This document shows, one piece after another, positions 36,413 through 44,782 of a stretch of DNA of 64,000 bases; position 1 is the first letter of the stretch, and each line of letters starts with the position of its first letter. The stretch spans positions 273,694-337,693 of the forward strand of contig NZ_JADZ01000005.1 in NCBI RefSeq assembly GCF_000518645.1, written 5' to 3'. The stretch is from Curvibacter gracilis ATCC BAA-807 (GTDB taxonomy: Bacteria; Pseudomonadota; Gammaproteobacteria; Burkholderiales; Burkholderiaceae_C). A program made the translations under genes and the position numbers. Below the pieces are notes generated by a model. It had not been told where the DNA came from, ran no database searches, and saw nothing but the letters and a program-made list of their open reading frames with translations.

Positions 36413-37489
36413 TCAGTCATCCGAACCGATGCTCGAGCTGTCGCCTGTGGCGTCGTCCTCCTGAGTCGTGTCGTCGGGGACAGCTCCCGTTTCCAGTTCG
36501 ACGCGGGTGGTCAAGCCCCCGTCCCCGAGGTGATGATGCACCTTCACCACCAGCCATGCGGTGCCGTCGACATCAGACTTGAATCCCTTCACAGTGACCG
36601 GCGTCTGCGGCATCAGCTCTGGGCGGCCGAGGGCCAGCGTGAGTTCAAGCGTGGCCGCACCGCGCGCAATTCGGTTCATCTCTGCTCGGGCTGCGGCCAA
36701 CGCATCGGCCTCACTGCCGTACGTGTCCTTCAGCCGCTTCTCGTGGCCCTTCTTGCCGACTAGCACACCGCGCCGGCGGGCTCGGCCAGCGTCGTGCCAG
36801 TAGGCCCGCACGCCGCTGTAGCTGTCGCGGTCGCTGATGTGGAAACGGTGCTGGTCGCCGTCGTCTCGGCTGATCGTGACCTTGGCCAGGGCCTGCCCTG
36901 AGCTGCTGCGCGTGCCGTTGATGGGCAAGAACACCAAGCGCTCCTTTTTGACGGTGGCAACGGCGTCGTGCTGGGTGGCCAGGCGGGTCAAGAAGTGCAG
37001 GTCACTTTCACCTGTCTGGTCGATGTGACCGATTTTCACGCTCGACAGCGCGGCATCCACCCTGCCCTGCAGTTCATGCCGCTTGGCAATGGCCCCCACG
37101 ATGTCGCCCAGGGTGGTGCCGTGCCAGCTCTGATCGCGGCGGATGCGCAGGCTCTTGCGCATGTCGGCGGCCCGGGCGCGGATGTGCACCTGGTCGGGCG
37201 AGCCGCTGTGCTCAACCTCATCGACGGTGAACAGGCCCTTGTCGATCAAGGTCTGTCCCGCCCACCCAAGGCGCAGCGCGATCTCAGCTCCGCGAGGGGG
37301 CAAGCGCACGGCGCCGTCGCTGTCGTTGAGCACCAGGTCGAGCTGATCGCTTTCATTGCCTCGGCACTCACTGAGTGACAGGCTTTCCAGGCGGGCATCG
37401 ATCGAGGGCGTGATATCCCGGCCATCAATGGTCAGGGCGAAGTCAGGGGCGCGGTAGGGAGCGCGGTCCATGTACGGGTTGGTAGCCAT
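36413..37489 (-). CDS. D: Phage late control / tail protein D
   Basis: P2 gpD homologue, 358 residues, a tail-hub-type protein needed for tail assembly. ATG at 37489 shares its A with the gpU stop (TGATG). Features: DFALTIDGRDITPSIDARLESLSLSECRGNESDQLDLVLND and KGFKSDVDGTAWLVVKVHHHLGDGGLTTRVELE near the end. Last gene of the tail operon; the acidic C-terminal tail TTQEDDATGDSSSIGSDD is typical of tails lacking structure. Confidence 0.92.
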   Translation of the reverse strand: MATNPYMDRAPYRAPDFALTIDGRDITPSIDARLESLSLSECRGNESDQLDLVLNDSDGAVRLPPRGAEIALRLGWAGQTLIDKGLFTVDEVEHSGSPDQVHIRARAADMRKSLRIRRDQSWHGTTLGDIVGAIAKRHELQGRVDAALSSVKIGHIDQTGESDLHFLTRLATQHDAVATVKKERLVFLPINGTRSSSGQALAKVTISRDDGDQHRFHISDRDSYSGVRAYWHDAGRARRRGVLVGKKGHEKRLKDTYGSEADALAAARAEMNRIARGAATLELTLALGRPELMPQTPVTVKGFKSDVDGTAWLVVKVHHHLGDGGLTTRVELETGAVPDDTTQEDDATGDSSSIGSDD

Positions 37490-37929
37490 CAGATCCACCA
37501 GTCCACAGGCCACGGCTCGCCAGGGTTCACGCCACCGCTGGCGTCGGCCAAGTTGTCGTCGACCCGGGCCAAGCTCAGGTCAAACGAAACGCGCCGCGGC
37601 ACGCCCTGGGCCACAAACACCGATCCAGTCTCGCTGATGCCCTCGATCACCCAGGCCCCGTACACGCCACCGGCGCCGTCCACCATGGCCCAGGCCCGGC
37701 CGCTGTCGGCCATGTCGCGCAGCTGGGGCAGCGACTGCCTGGTGCCCATGAACTCGGGCACCTGCACGCCGGTCAGGTTGATCGTGTCATCACCAGGACC
37801 GACGAACTGACGGGCTGGGCGCTGACCTACACGGGAGTTGCTGGGGTGGCGCCAGGTGGTCTGGCGCTTCAGTTCTTCAAAGGCCAGGGTGTTCAGACTG
37901 AACACGAATTGGCCGAGGCTCATCATCAT
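37489..37929 (-). CDS. U: Phage tail protein U
   Basis: P2 gpU homologue (146 residues), tail-end protein. MMMSLGQFVFSLNTLAFEELKRQTTWRHPSNSRVG is a standard N-terminus of the family, and DDTINLTGVQVPEFMGTRQSL follows. Located between tape measure and D as in P2. Confidence 0.92.
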   Translation of the reverse strand: MMMSLGQFVFSLNTLAFEELKRQTTWRHPSNSRVGQRPARQFVGPGDDTINLTGVQVPEFMGTRQSLPQLRDMADSGRAWAMVDGAGGVYGAWVIEGISETGSVFVAQGVPRRVSFDLSLARVDDNLADASGGVNPGEPWPVDWWI

Positions 37930-37942
37930 GGTGGGCTCTCTT

Positions 37943-40516
37943 TCAATCGATATCGCTCATGCTCGACAGCACCCGCGACCGGGCTGCCCTGTCGCGGCGG
38001 TCTAGCTCGGCCGACACCGCGCGGGCAATGGCCTGCGGGTCCATACCCGGGGTGGCGTTGATGGTGATCTGGTGGCTGCTGGCCGGTGCAGCGGCGGCAG
38101 ATCCGCCAGCACCGGCCTGGCGGGCCGCCATCACCGGGCGCTGGGCCAGTACCAGGGGCTGGGCATCGGAGCCAAGGCCATCGGCCGCCATGGAAGCGCC
38201 GGCGACGGCAGTGCCCGCCATTGCCAGCACCGCACGGCGCACCAGGTCCTGACGCCCGGTGATGCCCAGTGCGGTGCCCTCGCTGATGAAGCCGCCGACC
38301 TCCATGAACACCCGGCTGGGGCTTTTGATGCCCAGGCGATCACGGAACCACTGGGCCACAGAGTCGGCCGCACCGGCAATAGTGTCGCGCACGGCCGCCA
38401 GGCGGCTGGTGATGCCATCGGTCAGGCCCGCCATCAGGTCGGTCCCGGCCTGCAGGAAGCGGCTCTTCAGGTCCACCACGTACTGCCACGCGGCCTGGCC
38501 ACCGGTGCTGATGCTGTTCCACCAGCCGCTCACGGCCCCCGACAGGGTTTCCCAGATCGCAATCAGCCCGCCCTTGATGCCGTCCCAGTTGCGCCAGACC
38601 ATGAAGGCGGCCACCGCGATCAGCGTGAGGGCGAGCCCGATGGGGTTGGCCAGCATCAAGGCGCCTAGGCGAACGATGGCCGAGCCGGCAGCGGTAAGGA
38701 TGGGGCTCAGCACAGCAAAGGCCCGCCCAGCCATGAAGCCGACCTTGTACAGCAGGCCCATGCCCGGCCCCAGGCCGAATAGCTTCACACCCAGCGTCGT
38801 CATCAGGTAGCGCATCAGAATGAACTTGCCGGCCAGCAGTCCCACCGGGATCATCACCGCGCCGAGCACGGCCAGCAGAGCGGACCCGGCCAGTACCACC
38901 TTGAGCACCCCGGAAACGAGCCCTTCGTTCTCTTTGACCCAGGCAGCCGTCTTTTCGAGCACAGGGTTGATGCCGTTCATCAACTCAATCAGACCTGGTT
39001 TGAGGTTCTCTCCGATGGCCGCTTTGAGGTTGAAAGTTCGGTTCTGGAACATCTTCCACTGGGCCGACAGTGTGGCATTGCGGGCTGCGGCCTCGCGCGC
39101 CATCGAGCCCTTGCCGGCATCACCGTTGGCCAGTTCGCGCTGGCGGGTCAGCTCCTCGGGCTTGTCCACCAGCTTGGCCAGGGTGTCGCTGTGCTCCAGG
39201 CCCACCAGCTCGACCATCACGCCGATGCGCTTGTCCTGGGGCAAGGCTCGGATCGATTCCAGCACCTGGGTCAGCGTGCCCATGGCGTCGGTGGCCATGC
39301 CCTTTTGGATGGCGGTGTCCTTCAGGCCGATCTCGGCCAGGGCCGCGTGGAACTTCTTGGTGCCCTTGGTGGCAGCGGCCAGCTTCTGCACAATGGCATT
39401 GGTGGCCGTGCTGGCGGTCTCTTCACGCTCGCCCAGGGTCAGCAGCGTGGAGCCCAGGGCGGCCGCATCCTTGGCCGACATGGCCACGGTGGACACCACA
39501 CCCGAGGTGCGGTTCAGGAAGCCGATGATGTCGGCCCCCTTGCTGATGGCATTGTCATCCAAGTAGTTGATCGAATCGGCCAGGCCTCGGATCTCGGTCA
39601 GCGGGATCTTGAAGTTCTTCGCCACCTTGCCCATGGACTCGGTCACCTGGTCGGGCACGGCGTCGAAGGCGGTGGCCATCTCGCTGGCCATCAGCGTAAA
39701 TTCCTTGAGCTGGTCGGTAGGCACCTCCATCCTGGCTGCAGCGGTCATCATGGCCGCGATCTGGGTGGTGGCCAGGGGCACCTGGCCCGACAGCTCGCGC
39801 ACCTGCTGCTCGGCCTGGCGGTACACCTCAGTCAATTTTCCCATCTCGTCGCGGGCGCCTGGCACCTGCCGGGCAATTCCCAGCATGGCGTCTTCATGGG
39901 CTGCAAAGTCCTTGACTGGCGCCATGCCGATGTCGATCCCCTTGCGGCCGGCGGCGTTCATGGCCACGCCGGCGCCCACCACCATGCCAGCCTTCATGCC
40001 CTGGCTGGCGGCGGTCTCGCGGATCTTGGCCAGGCGCGAGAGCTGGGCTTGCTGGCGTTCCACCGAGCGCGTGGTGGCGTCGATCTGGCTGCGCAGCCGG
40101 GCCTCGGCTTCGGTGACGTTGCCGATGCCCATCTCTTTCATGGCCCGGCGCACGGCGATCAGGCGCTGGCGTTGGGTGTCGCTGGTGGCGTTCAGGCGCT
40201 GCAGCTCTTTCTCGGCCGTGGCGATCTGCTGGGCCAGCTTGCGCTGCTCGGCGGCCGTGGCCGGGGTTTCCTGGCGCAACTGGGCCAGCATCACGGTGGC
40301 CACCTTGGTTTGCTGGCCGGTGGCCGCGAGCTGCTGCTGCAGGCCGCGCATGCGGTCGATGGCGCCTTGCTGGGCGTTCAGGTCGCGCAGTTCCTTGCGG
40401 GTGGCGCTCAGGGCCTGGGCCGTGGCCTTGCTGCCCTGGGTGATGCGTTTGAGGGGGGCCAGGGCGCGGTCTGCCAGGTCAAGCACCACGCGCAGGCGCA
40501 GCATGTCTGCAGCCAT
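37943..40516 (-). CDS. T: Phage tail tape-measure protein T
   Basis: 857 residues. Long N-terminal coiled coil (ALSATRKELRDLNAQQGAIDRMRGLQQQL and repeats), central TP901-like domain (EMATAFDAVPDQVTESMGKVAKNFKIPLTEIRGLADSINYLDDNAISKGADIIGFLNRTSGV), then several hydrophobic helices (about 520-640) used for membrane passage of DNA. It sets tail length; 857 residues suggests a tail slightly longer than that of P2 (gpT 815). Starts 18 bp after the E' stop. Confidence 0.95.
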   Translation of the reverse strand: MAADMLRLRVVLDLADRALAPLKRITQGSKATAQALSATRKELRDLNAQQGAIDRMRGLQQQLAATGQQTKVATVMLAQLRQETPATAAEQRKLAQQIATAEKELQRLNATSDTQRQRLIAVRRAMKEMGIGNVTEAEARLRSQIDATTRSVERQQAQLSRLAKIRETAASQGMKAGMVVGAGVAMNAAGRKGIDIGMAPVKDFAAHEDAMLGIARQVPGARDEMGKLTEVYRQAEQQVRELSGQVPLATTQIAAMMTAAARMEVPTDQLKEFTLMASEMATAFDAVPDQVTESMGKVAKNFKIPLTEIRGLADSINYLDDNAISKGADIIGFLNRTSGVVSTVAMSAKDAAALGSTLLTLGEREETASTATNAIVQKLAAATKGTKKFHAALAEIGLKDTAIQKGMATDAMGTLTQVLESIRALPQDKRIGVMVELVGLEHSDTLAKLVDKPEELTRQRELANGDAGKGSMAREAAARNATLSAQWKMFQNRTFNLKAAIGENLKPGLIELMNGINPVLEKTAAWVKENEGLVSGVLKVVLAGSALLAVLGAVMIPVGLLAGKFILMRYLMTTLGVKLFGLGPGMGLLYKVGFMAGRAFAVLSPILTAAGSAIVRLGALMLANPIGLALTLIAVAAFMVWRNWDGIKGGLIAIWETLSGAVSGWWNSISTGGQAAWQYVVDLKSRFLQAGTDLMAGLTDGITSRLAAVRDTIAGAADSVAQWFRDRLGIKSPSRVFMEVGGFISEGTALGITGRQDLVRRAVLAMAGTAVAGASMAADGLGSDAQPLVLAQRPVMAARQAGAGGSAAAAPASSHQITINATPGMDPQAIARAVSAELDRRDRAARSRVLSSMSDID

Positions 40517-40534
40517 GTTCAGTTTTCCTTGGGG

Positions 40535-40992
40535 TCAGTCGTCTGGGTTCAAGCGTTCGACGGCCAGCTCGCGCCAGGCCATCAGCTCGGCCACCGTCAT
40601 CGGGGTCATCTCCGACAGCGGCCAATGGAAGGCCACGGCCAGGTCGGCCATGGCGCTCTCTACGCGTTCAGGAAGTCCTGCACCTGACCCTTCGGCAGCA
40701 AAAAAGCGAGCACCTCCCCGCCCAGGGCCACCAGGTCGACCGGGTCGAGGTTGGCCACGTCGAACTTGGTAAGGGTGGGCGTGCTGATGCGCGGCAGCAG
40801 CACCTGCAGCGAGTCGACGTCGACCCGCATCAGGGCCGACAGCGACAGGCCTCGCAGCTCGCCGGCCTTGGGCTTGCGCAGGGTGACGGAGCTGATGGTC
40901 TGCTCGCCGCGCTGGATCGGCGTGTCCAGGGGCACCACGGCGGTGTCGGTCTGGGCTGCAGGGCTGGCGGTGATGGATTCAGGGGTGGTCAT
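40535..40992 (-). CDS. E: Tail assembly chaperone E and frameshift product E+E'
   Basis: Gene E alone is 110 residues (stop at 40660). A -1 slip at T TTT TTG (40705-40699) joins it to a second frame that runs WPLSEMTPMTVAELMAWRELAVERL to a stop at 40535, giving a product of about 152 residues. This matches P2, where gpE and gpE+E' are tail assembly chaperones made at a fixed ratio and placed just before the tape measure. The heptamer is the same as that of P2. Confidence 0.9.
40699..40705 (-). other. -1 ribosomal frameshift site (T TTT TTG)
   Basis: Slippery heptamer in the E frame (third base of GCT, then TTT TTG). Slipping lets ribosomes enter the E' frame. A G/C-rich sequence follows, which may form a pausing structure. 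Confidence 0.85.
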
Positions 40993-41056
40993 GGGATTTC
41001 AGGGGATTAGGTGAAGGGGGACTGGGCGGCCCGGCTGGGGCCGCCCGGGGTGGGCA

Positions 41057-41566
41057 TCAGATGCCCAGTGCGGCGCGCACCTGCTGCATGCGGTCCACGC
41101 CGTTGACCAGCTCGATCATGTTCACCACGTCGATCTCGATCAGGGCCGTGCCGTTGACGGTGAGCTTGTAGTAGCTGATCGCCGACTTGATGGTCAGCTC
41201 GGTCTTGTCGCCGCCCTTGGCCTTGCCGGGGTCGAATTCTTTGTGACGGCCGCGCACCACAATCTCCAGCGAGTCAACGGTCTCAGCGTCATCCGACTGC
41301 AGGGCCCCGGCAAAGCGCAGCAGCACGCCGTTGTGGGTGGTGGTGCCCCACTGCTTGAGGATGTCGGTGATCCAGCCGGCGGCCTTCCAGTCCATCTCCA
41401 TGGCTTCGGAGCCGAGATCCAGCTCGATCTCGCCGGCCATGCCGCCCGAGCGGTATTTCTCCATCTTGCGGGTGAGCTTGGGCAGCGTGATTTCTTCGGT
41501 CTCGCCGACGTAGCTCACGCCATCGACGAACAGGGCAAAGTTCTTGAGTTTCTTGGGCAGTCCCAT
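41057..41566 (-). CDS. FII: Major tail tube protein FII
   Basis: P2 gpFII homologue, 169 residues, forming the inner tube of the contractile tail. MGLPKKLKNFALFVDGVSYVGETEEITLPKLTRKMEKYRSGGMAGEIELDLG is the family N-terminus, AAGWITDILKQWGTTTHNGVLLRF follows. Normal length. Confidence 0.96.
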   Translation of the reverse strand: MGLPKKLKNFALFVDGVSYVGETEEITLPKLTRKMEKYRSGGMAGEIELDLGSEAMEMDWKAAGWITDILKQWGTTTHNGVLLRFAGALQSDDAETVDSLEIVVRGRHKEFDPGKAKGGDKTELTIKSAISYYKLTVNGTALIEIDVVNMIELVNGVDRMQQVRAALGI

Positions 41567-41605
41567 GAGGTTCTCCAGTGATCAGGGGTTGAAGAGTGGC
41601 GGCTT

Positions 41606-42799
41606 TTACAAGCCGGTGCCGACGCGCACGGCGAAGTCGCTGAAATACGCGTCGGTGATGCGTTGCTGGAAGCCCAGGTCTTCGAGGGGCGGCACCGGGG
41701 TGTAGTCGTAGTCGATGCGCAGCTTGCCGACCTTCAGGGTGGCGGTGGTGTTGATCTCTTCGTCGTACCAGGCCTTGCCGTCGAGGATGTAGCCACCGCT
41801 CTTGAGCTCGCGGAACTTGGCGTTGATGCCTTCCAAAATGTCCTTCACCAGGCTGGGGTGCAGCGGCTTGTCCACTGCCCACATATGGCCCTCGGCCATG
41901 GTGTCGGCCAGCACCTGGGCGGTGCGGGTGGCGCTCTCGAAGGCGAACAGCTCCTCGCTGCTGGTGGTGCGGCTGCCCCAGAAGCGGTAGCCGTTGGACT
42001 GGATCAGCGTGGTGACGCCGGCGGCATTGAGCAGGCCTGCGTCGGTGTCGGGGCTCTGCAGATCCCAATGCACGTCGCGGCTGATGCCCTGCACCCCGTT
42101 GATCGGCACGTTGGACAAGGTCTTGTGCCAGCCGTATTCCTGGTCGATGCGGGCGCGCAGGCCCATGGCGTAGGCCACGGCCGGGGCTTCGACGATGCCG
42201 GCGGCGTTCACGTCGAACTTCTTCCAGTTGGGCCACAGCAGCATCAGCTCACGGGCACCGAACAGATCACGGTAGGCGGTGGCACTGCTCACGTCATCGC
42301 CATGGGCCGCTGCATAGCCAAAGCCGCGCAGCTTCTGAGCCACCGACACCAGGGCGTCGGCCACGGGCTCGCTGTCCAGGCCAGGCGCGCCCAGGATGCG
42401 GGGCTTGACGCCGAGCTGGGCTTGGGCGGCCAGCAGCGCCTGCAGGCCGGTGTAGCGGCCGCCCACGCTGGTGCCGATCACCTTGGCGTCTTGGTCGGCC
42501 TGCTTGGCCTGGGGGTCGGCGCCCTGGCCCTCGGCCACGCGCACCACCACCAGGATGGGGCGGGTCTGCTCGCTGATGGCGGTGAGGGCCGGGGCCAGGG
42601 TGCCGTGCACGCCGGCCTTGTCGATGGCGGTGTTGATCTTGGTGACCAGCACCGGAGTGTTCAGGGGGAACACGGTGGCGTCGGCATCGGGCGCGGTGGC
42701 CACCAGACCAATGATGGCCGTCGAAATCATGGTGATGGCCTGCAGGCCGGCAGAGATTTCCGTGACGCGAACGCCGTGGTGGTAGTTGGCAGAAGACAT
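41606..42799 (-). CDS. FI: Contractile tail sheath protein FI
   Basis: P2 gpFI homologue, 397 residues, the contracting sheath. [32 protein letters not shown] at the start and the C-terminal [30 protein letters not shown] are the conserved sheath ends. Followed 39 bp later by the tube gene. Confidence 0.96.
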   Translation of the reverse strand: MSSANYHHGVRVTEISAGLQAITMISTAIIGLVATAPDADATVFPLNTPVLVTKINTAIDKAGVHGTLAPALTAISEQTRPILVVVRVAEGQGADPQAKQADQDAKVIGTSVGGRYTGLQALLAAQAQLGVKPRILGAPGLDSEPVADALVSVAQKLRGFGYAAAHGDDVSSATAYRDLFGARELMLLWPNWKKFDVNAAGIVEAPAVAYAMGLRARIDQEYGWHKTLSNVPINGVQGISRDVHWDLQSPDTDAGLLNAAGVTTLIQSNGYRFWGSRTTSSEELFAFESATRTAQVLADTMAEGHMWAVDKPLHPSLVKDILEGINAKFRELKSGGYILDGKAWYDEEINTTATLKVGKLRIDYDYTPVPPLEDLGFQQRITDAYFSDFAVRVGTGL

Positions 42800-42822
42800 G
42801 GGTGGTTGCTCCAGGGTTGAAA

Positions 42823-43170
42823 TCAGAGGTCAGCCGCGCCGGCGCGGCGCTGCTGTTGTTCGTTGAGGTAGCTGCTCTCGCAGTGGTTGGGGTCGCCCAG
42901 CCAGGCCGCCACACGGTCGATGGCGGGCTGCAGCCAGCAGTAGGGGCGCTCGGACCGGTAACGCCAGCAGCGCGAAGAAAAGTAGGCGTCGGGGTGGCCA
43001 CCGCCGGCCATGGTGTTGCCCAGGCAGTCAAAGGCCAGGGCCAGGGCCCAGCCCCGCGGCGAGCCGGCCGCAAAGGCCACGGCCAGCCAGGCAAGCGCGA
43101 CTAGGCCGACCAGAAGGCACAAAGCGGACAGAGCCAGGGCGCCGAGCAGGCGAAGCACCAGCGCGCGCAT
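42823..43170 (-). CDS. Phage membrane protein, unknown
   Basis: 115 residues. N-terminal helix [32 protein letters not shown], then [56 protein letters not shown]. This looks like the small phage membrane proteins with a G-G-x-P-x-x-x-x-S-S-R motif, often near tail fibres. Role unknown. TAATG overlap with the upstream gene. Confidence 0.7.
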   Translation of the reverse strand: MRALVLRLLGALALSALCLLVGLVALAWLAVAFAAGSPRGWALALAFDCLGNTMAGGGHPDAYFSSRCWRYRSERPYCWLQPAIDRVAAWLGDPNHCESSYLNEQQQRRAGAADL

Positions 43171-43751
43171 TAGGCCTCCACCACGTAGATGGTCAGACCG
43201 GCAAACGCCATGCGCTGCTCAGGCGGGATGGCCTCATTGATGGCCTCTTCGGTCACCGACCAGACACCCGACTCGGGCAGCGTCACCCGAAACCGGATCT
43301 TCCCCTGGGTCATGGTTCCCAGCAGCACCCGCTCGCGGCCATCGCGTGAGCGCAGGGGCATGCGGAAGGCGTCATCCATCGGAACCAAGGCACCCGCCAG
43401 CCTCAGCTCGGCCTCGGCCTGCAGCTCGGTGCCCACTGGGCAGGTGACCTCGCGCAGGCCCTTGAGCACCAGGTGCGCAGCATGGGCGGCGTCGGCCGTG
43501 AGGCTGGTCACCACGATGGTGGGGCGCTGGTCCTCGGGCACAGCAGCCGGCGGCGGGGCGATGAACTCGCCTGCAGCCAGGTCGAAGCCCCAGCCGATGC
43601 CGACCCCCAGGCCCAGCTCGTGCAGGGTGTCCAGGGCTTCGATGTGGTCCCATTCGGGGGCGATGTGCGCGATGAACTCGGCGTCGGCCACGATGACGTT
43701 GTGCACGCGGCCCAGGCCGGTGCTGTCAGATTTGATGAGTGCGTATTGCAT
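43170..43751 (-). CDS. Tail-fibre-associated protein, unknown
   Basis: 193 residues: MQYALIKSDSTGLGRVHNVIVADAEFIAHIAPEWDHIEAL is like the small proteins placed next to tail fibres in P2-like phages. Ends LTIYVVEA. Could be a fibre chaperone or accessory; inference from position only. Confidence 0.65.
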   Translation of the reverse strand: MQYALIKSDSTGLGRVHNVIVADAEFIAHIAPEWDHIEALDTLHELGLGVGIGWGFDLAAGEFIAPPPAAVPEDQRPTIVVTSLTADAAHAAHLVLKGLREVTCPVGTELQAEAELRLAGALVPMDDAFRMPLRSRDGRERVLLGTMTQGKIRFRVTLPESGVWSVTEEAINEAIPPEQRMAFAGLTIYVVEA

Positions 43752-43758
43752 GGTCTTG

Positions 43759-44769
43759 TTACTCCAGCCACCAGATCAGGCAGTAGCCGGCCTGGCCAGG
43801 AAGGCCCGCCGCCCACGGGCTGACGGAGGCTCCACCCTTACCGCCCCAGCCCTGATTGGCTTTGGTGGGGTTGCTCTCGCCCGAGAAGAGGTTGGCTCCG
43901 CTGATGAAGTGGGCCGGCGCACCCGCGCCACCGCCCTGGGCCCCTGGCCCCTTCATGCTTCCGCCGAAGCCCATCAATGGCGCCCCCGGGATGCCATAGC
44001 CGTTGTATCCAGAGGGCCCATTTCCGTTCCCGGAAGTCCCGTTTGCTTTTCCTCCCGCTGCGGTCAGTAGCGATCCAAATGAGGTCGATCCGCCATCGGT
44101 TCCCGGCACGTTGCTGTAGCCGTTCACCCCCGTACCTGCGAGGCCGCCCGAACCAATCGTCACGGTGACCGGTGCTGTCACCGTGACCATTCGATCCAGC
44201 AGCACCTCCCCGCCGCCGCCACTCTGCCCCCCGGTCCCATACGGGTTCCCGCCGGGGTCGTACCCAGAAACTCCAGAGGCCCCACCGGCCCCACCGCCCA
44301 CCAGAGCGCGGATCCAGACTTGGCCCCCGTTGGCCAGCAGCGCCGCGCTGGGCGTGAACAACGCAGAGCTGGTGAATTCCTGGTACCGAAGGGCGCCACC
44401 ATTGCGGGTCGGAATTGACGCCACGCGTTGGGCCAGGTCATTGGTCCAGACCTCGGTGGACAGGGCTGTGGTGGCCGGCGCACGGCTGGTGATGGCCGCG
44501 TCGAGGCGATCGAGCAGAGCCGCCCGTGCGTTGGTCCATTGGGCGGTGTTGAGCGCAGTACCAGCTGGGGCTACGGTGTTGAGCAGGCTCTGCAGATCGG
44601 CATGCAGGCTGGTCAGCACGTTGCCCATGGCATTGGTAAGCAGGGCCGGAATGGCGGCGTCCAGCGTCTGGATCATGTTGCGCAGGCGCAGGATGTCCAC
44701 ATCGGCGTCGTTGGCTGGGTGAGGCAGCGCCAGGCCCAGGTTGGGCGTGATGTCGTTGATAGTGCTCAT
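43759..44769 (-). CDS. Glycine-rich tail fibre/adhesin
   Basis: 336 residues. Residues 1-160 are a helical attachment part (TPNLGLALPHPANDADVDILRLRNMIQTLDAA). Residues about 160-336 are packed with glycine (GGGAGGASGVSGYDPGG, GTGGQSGGGG, GNGNGPSG, GGKGGAS), ending YCLIWWLE. Such poly-glycine-rich tips form the host-binding adhesin of several phage fibres. Short for a P2 gpH (669), so this may be the sole or a secondary fibre. Confidence 0.78.
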   Translation of the reverse strand: MSTINDITPNLGLALPHPANDADVDILRLRNMIQTLDAAIPALLTNAMGNVLTSLHADLQSLLNTVAPAGTALNTAQWTNARAALLDRLDAAITSRAPATTALSTEVWTNDLAQRVASIPTRNGGALRYQEFTSSALFTPSAALLANGGQVWIRALVGGGAGGASGVSGYDPGGNPYGTGGQSGGGGEVLLDRMVTVTAPVTVTIGSGGLAGTGVNGYSNVPGTDGGSTSFGSLLTAAGGKANGTSGNGNGPSGYNGYGIPGAPLMGFGGSMKGPGAQGGGAGAPAHFISGANLFSGESNPTKANQGWGGKGGASVSPWAAGLPGQAGYCLIWWLE

Positions 44770-44782
44770 GTCAGGGCCTTTC

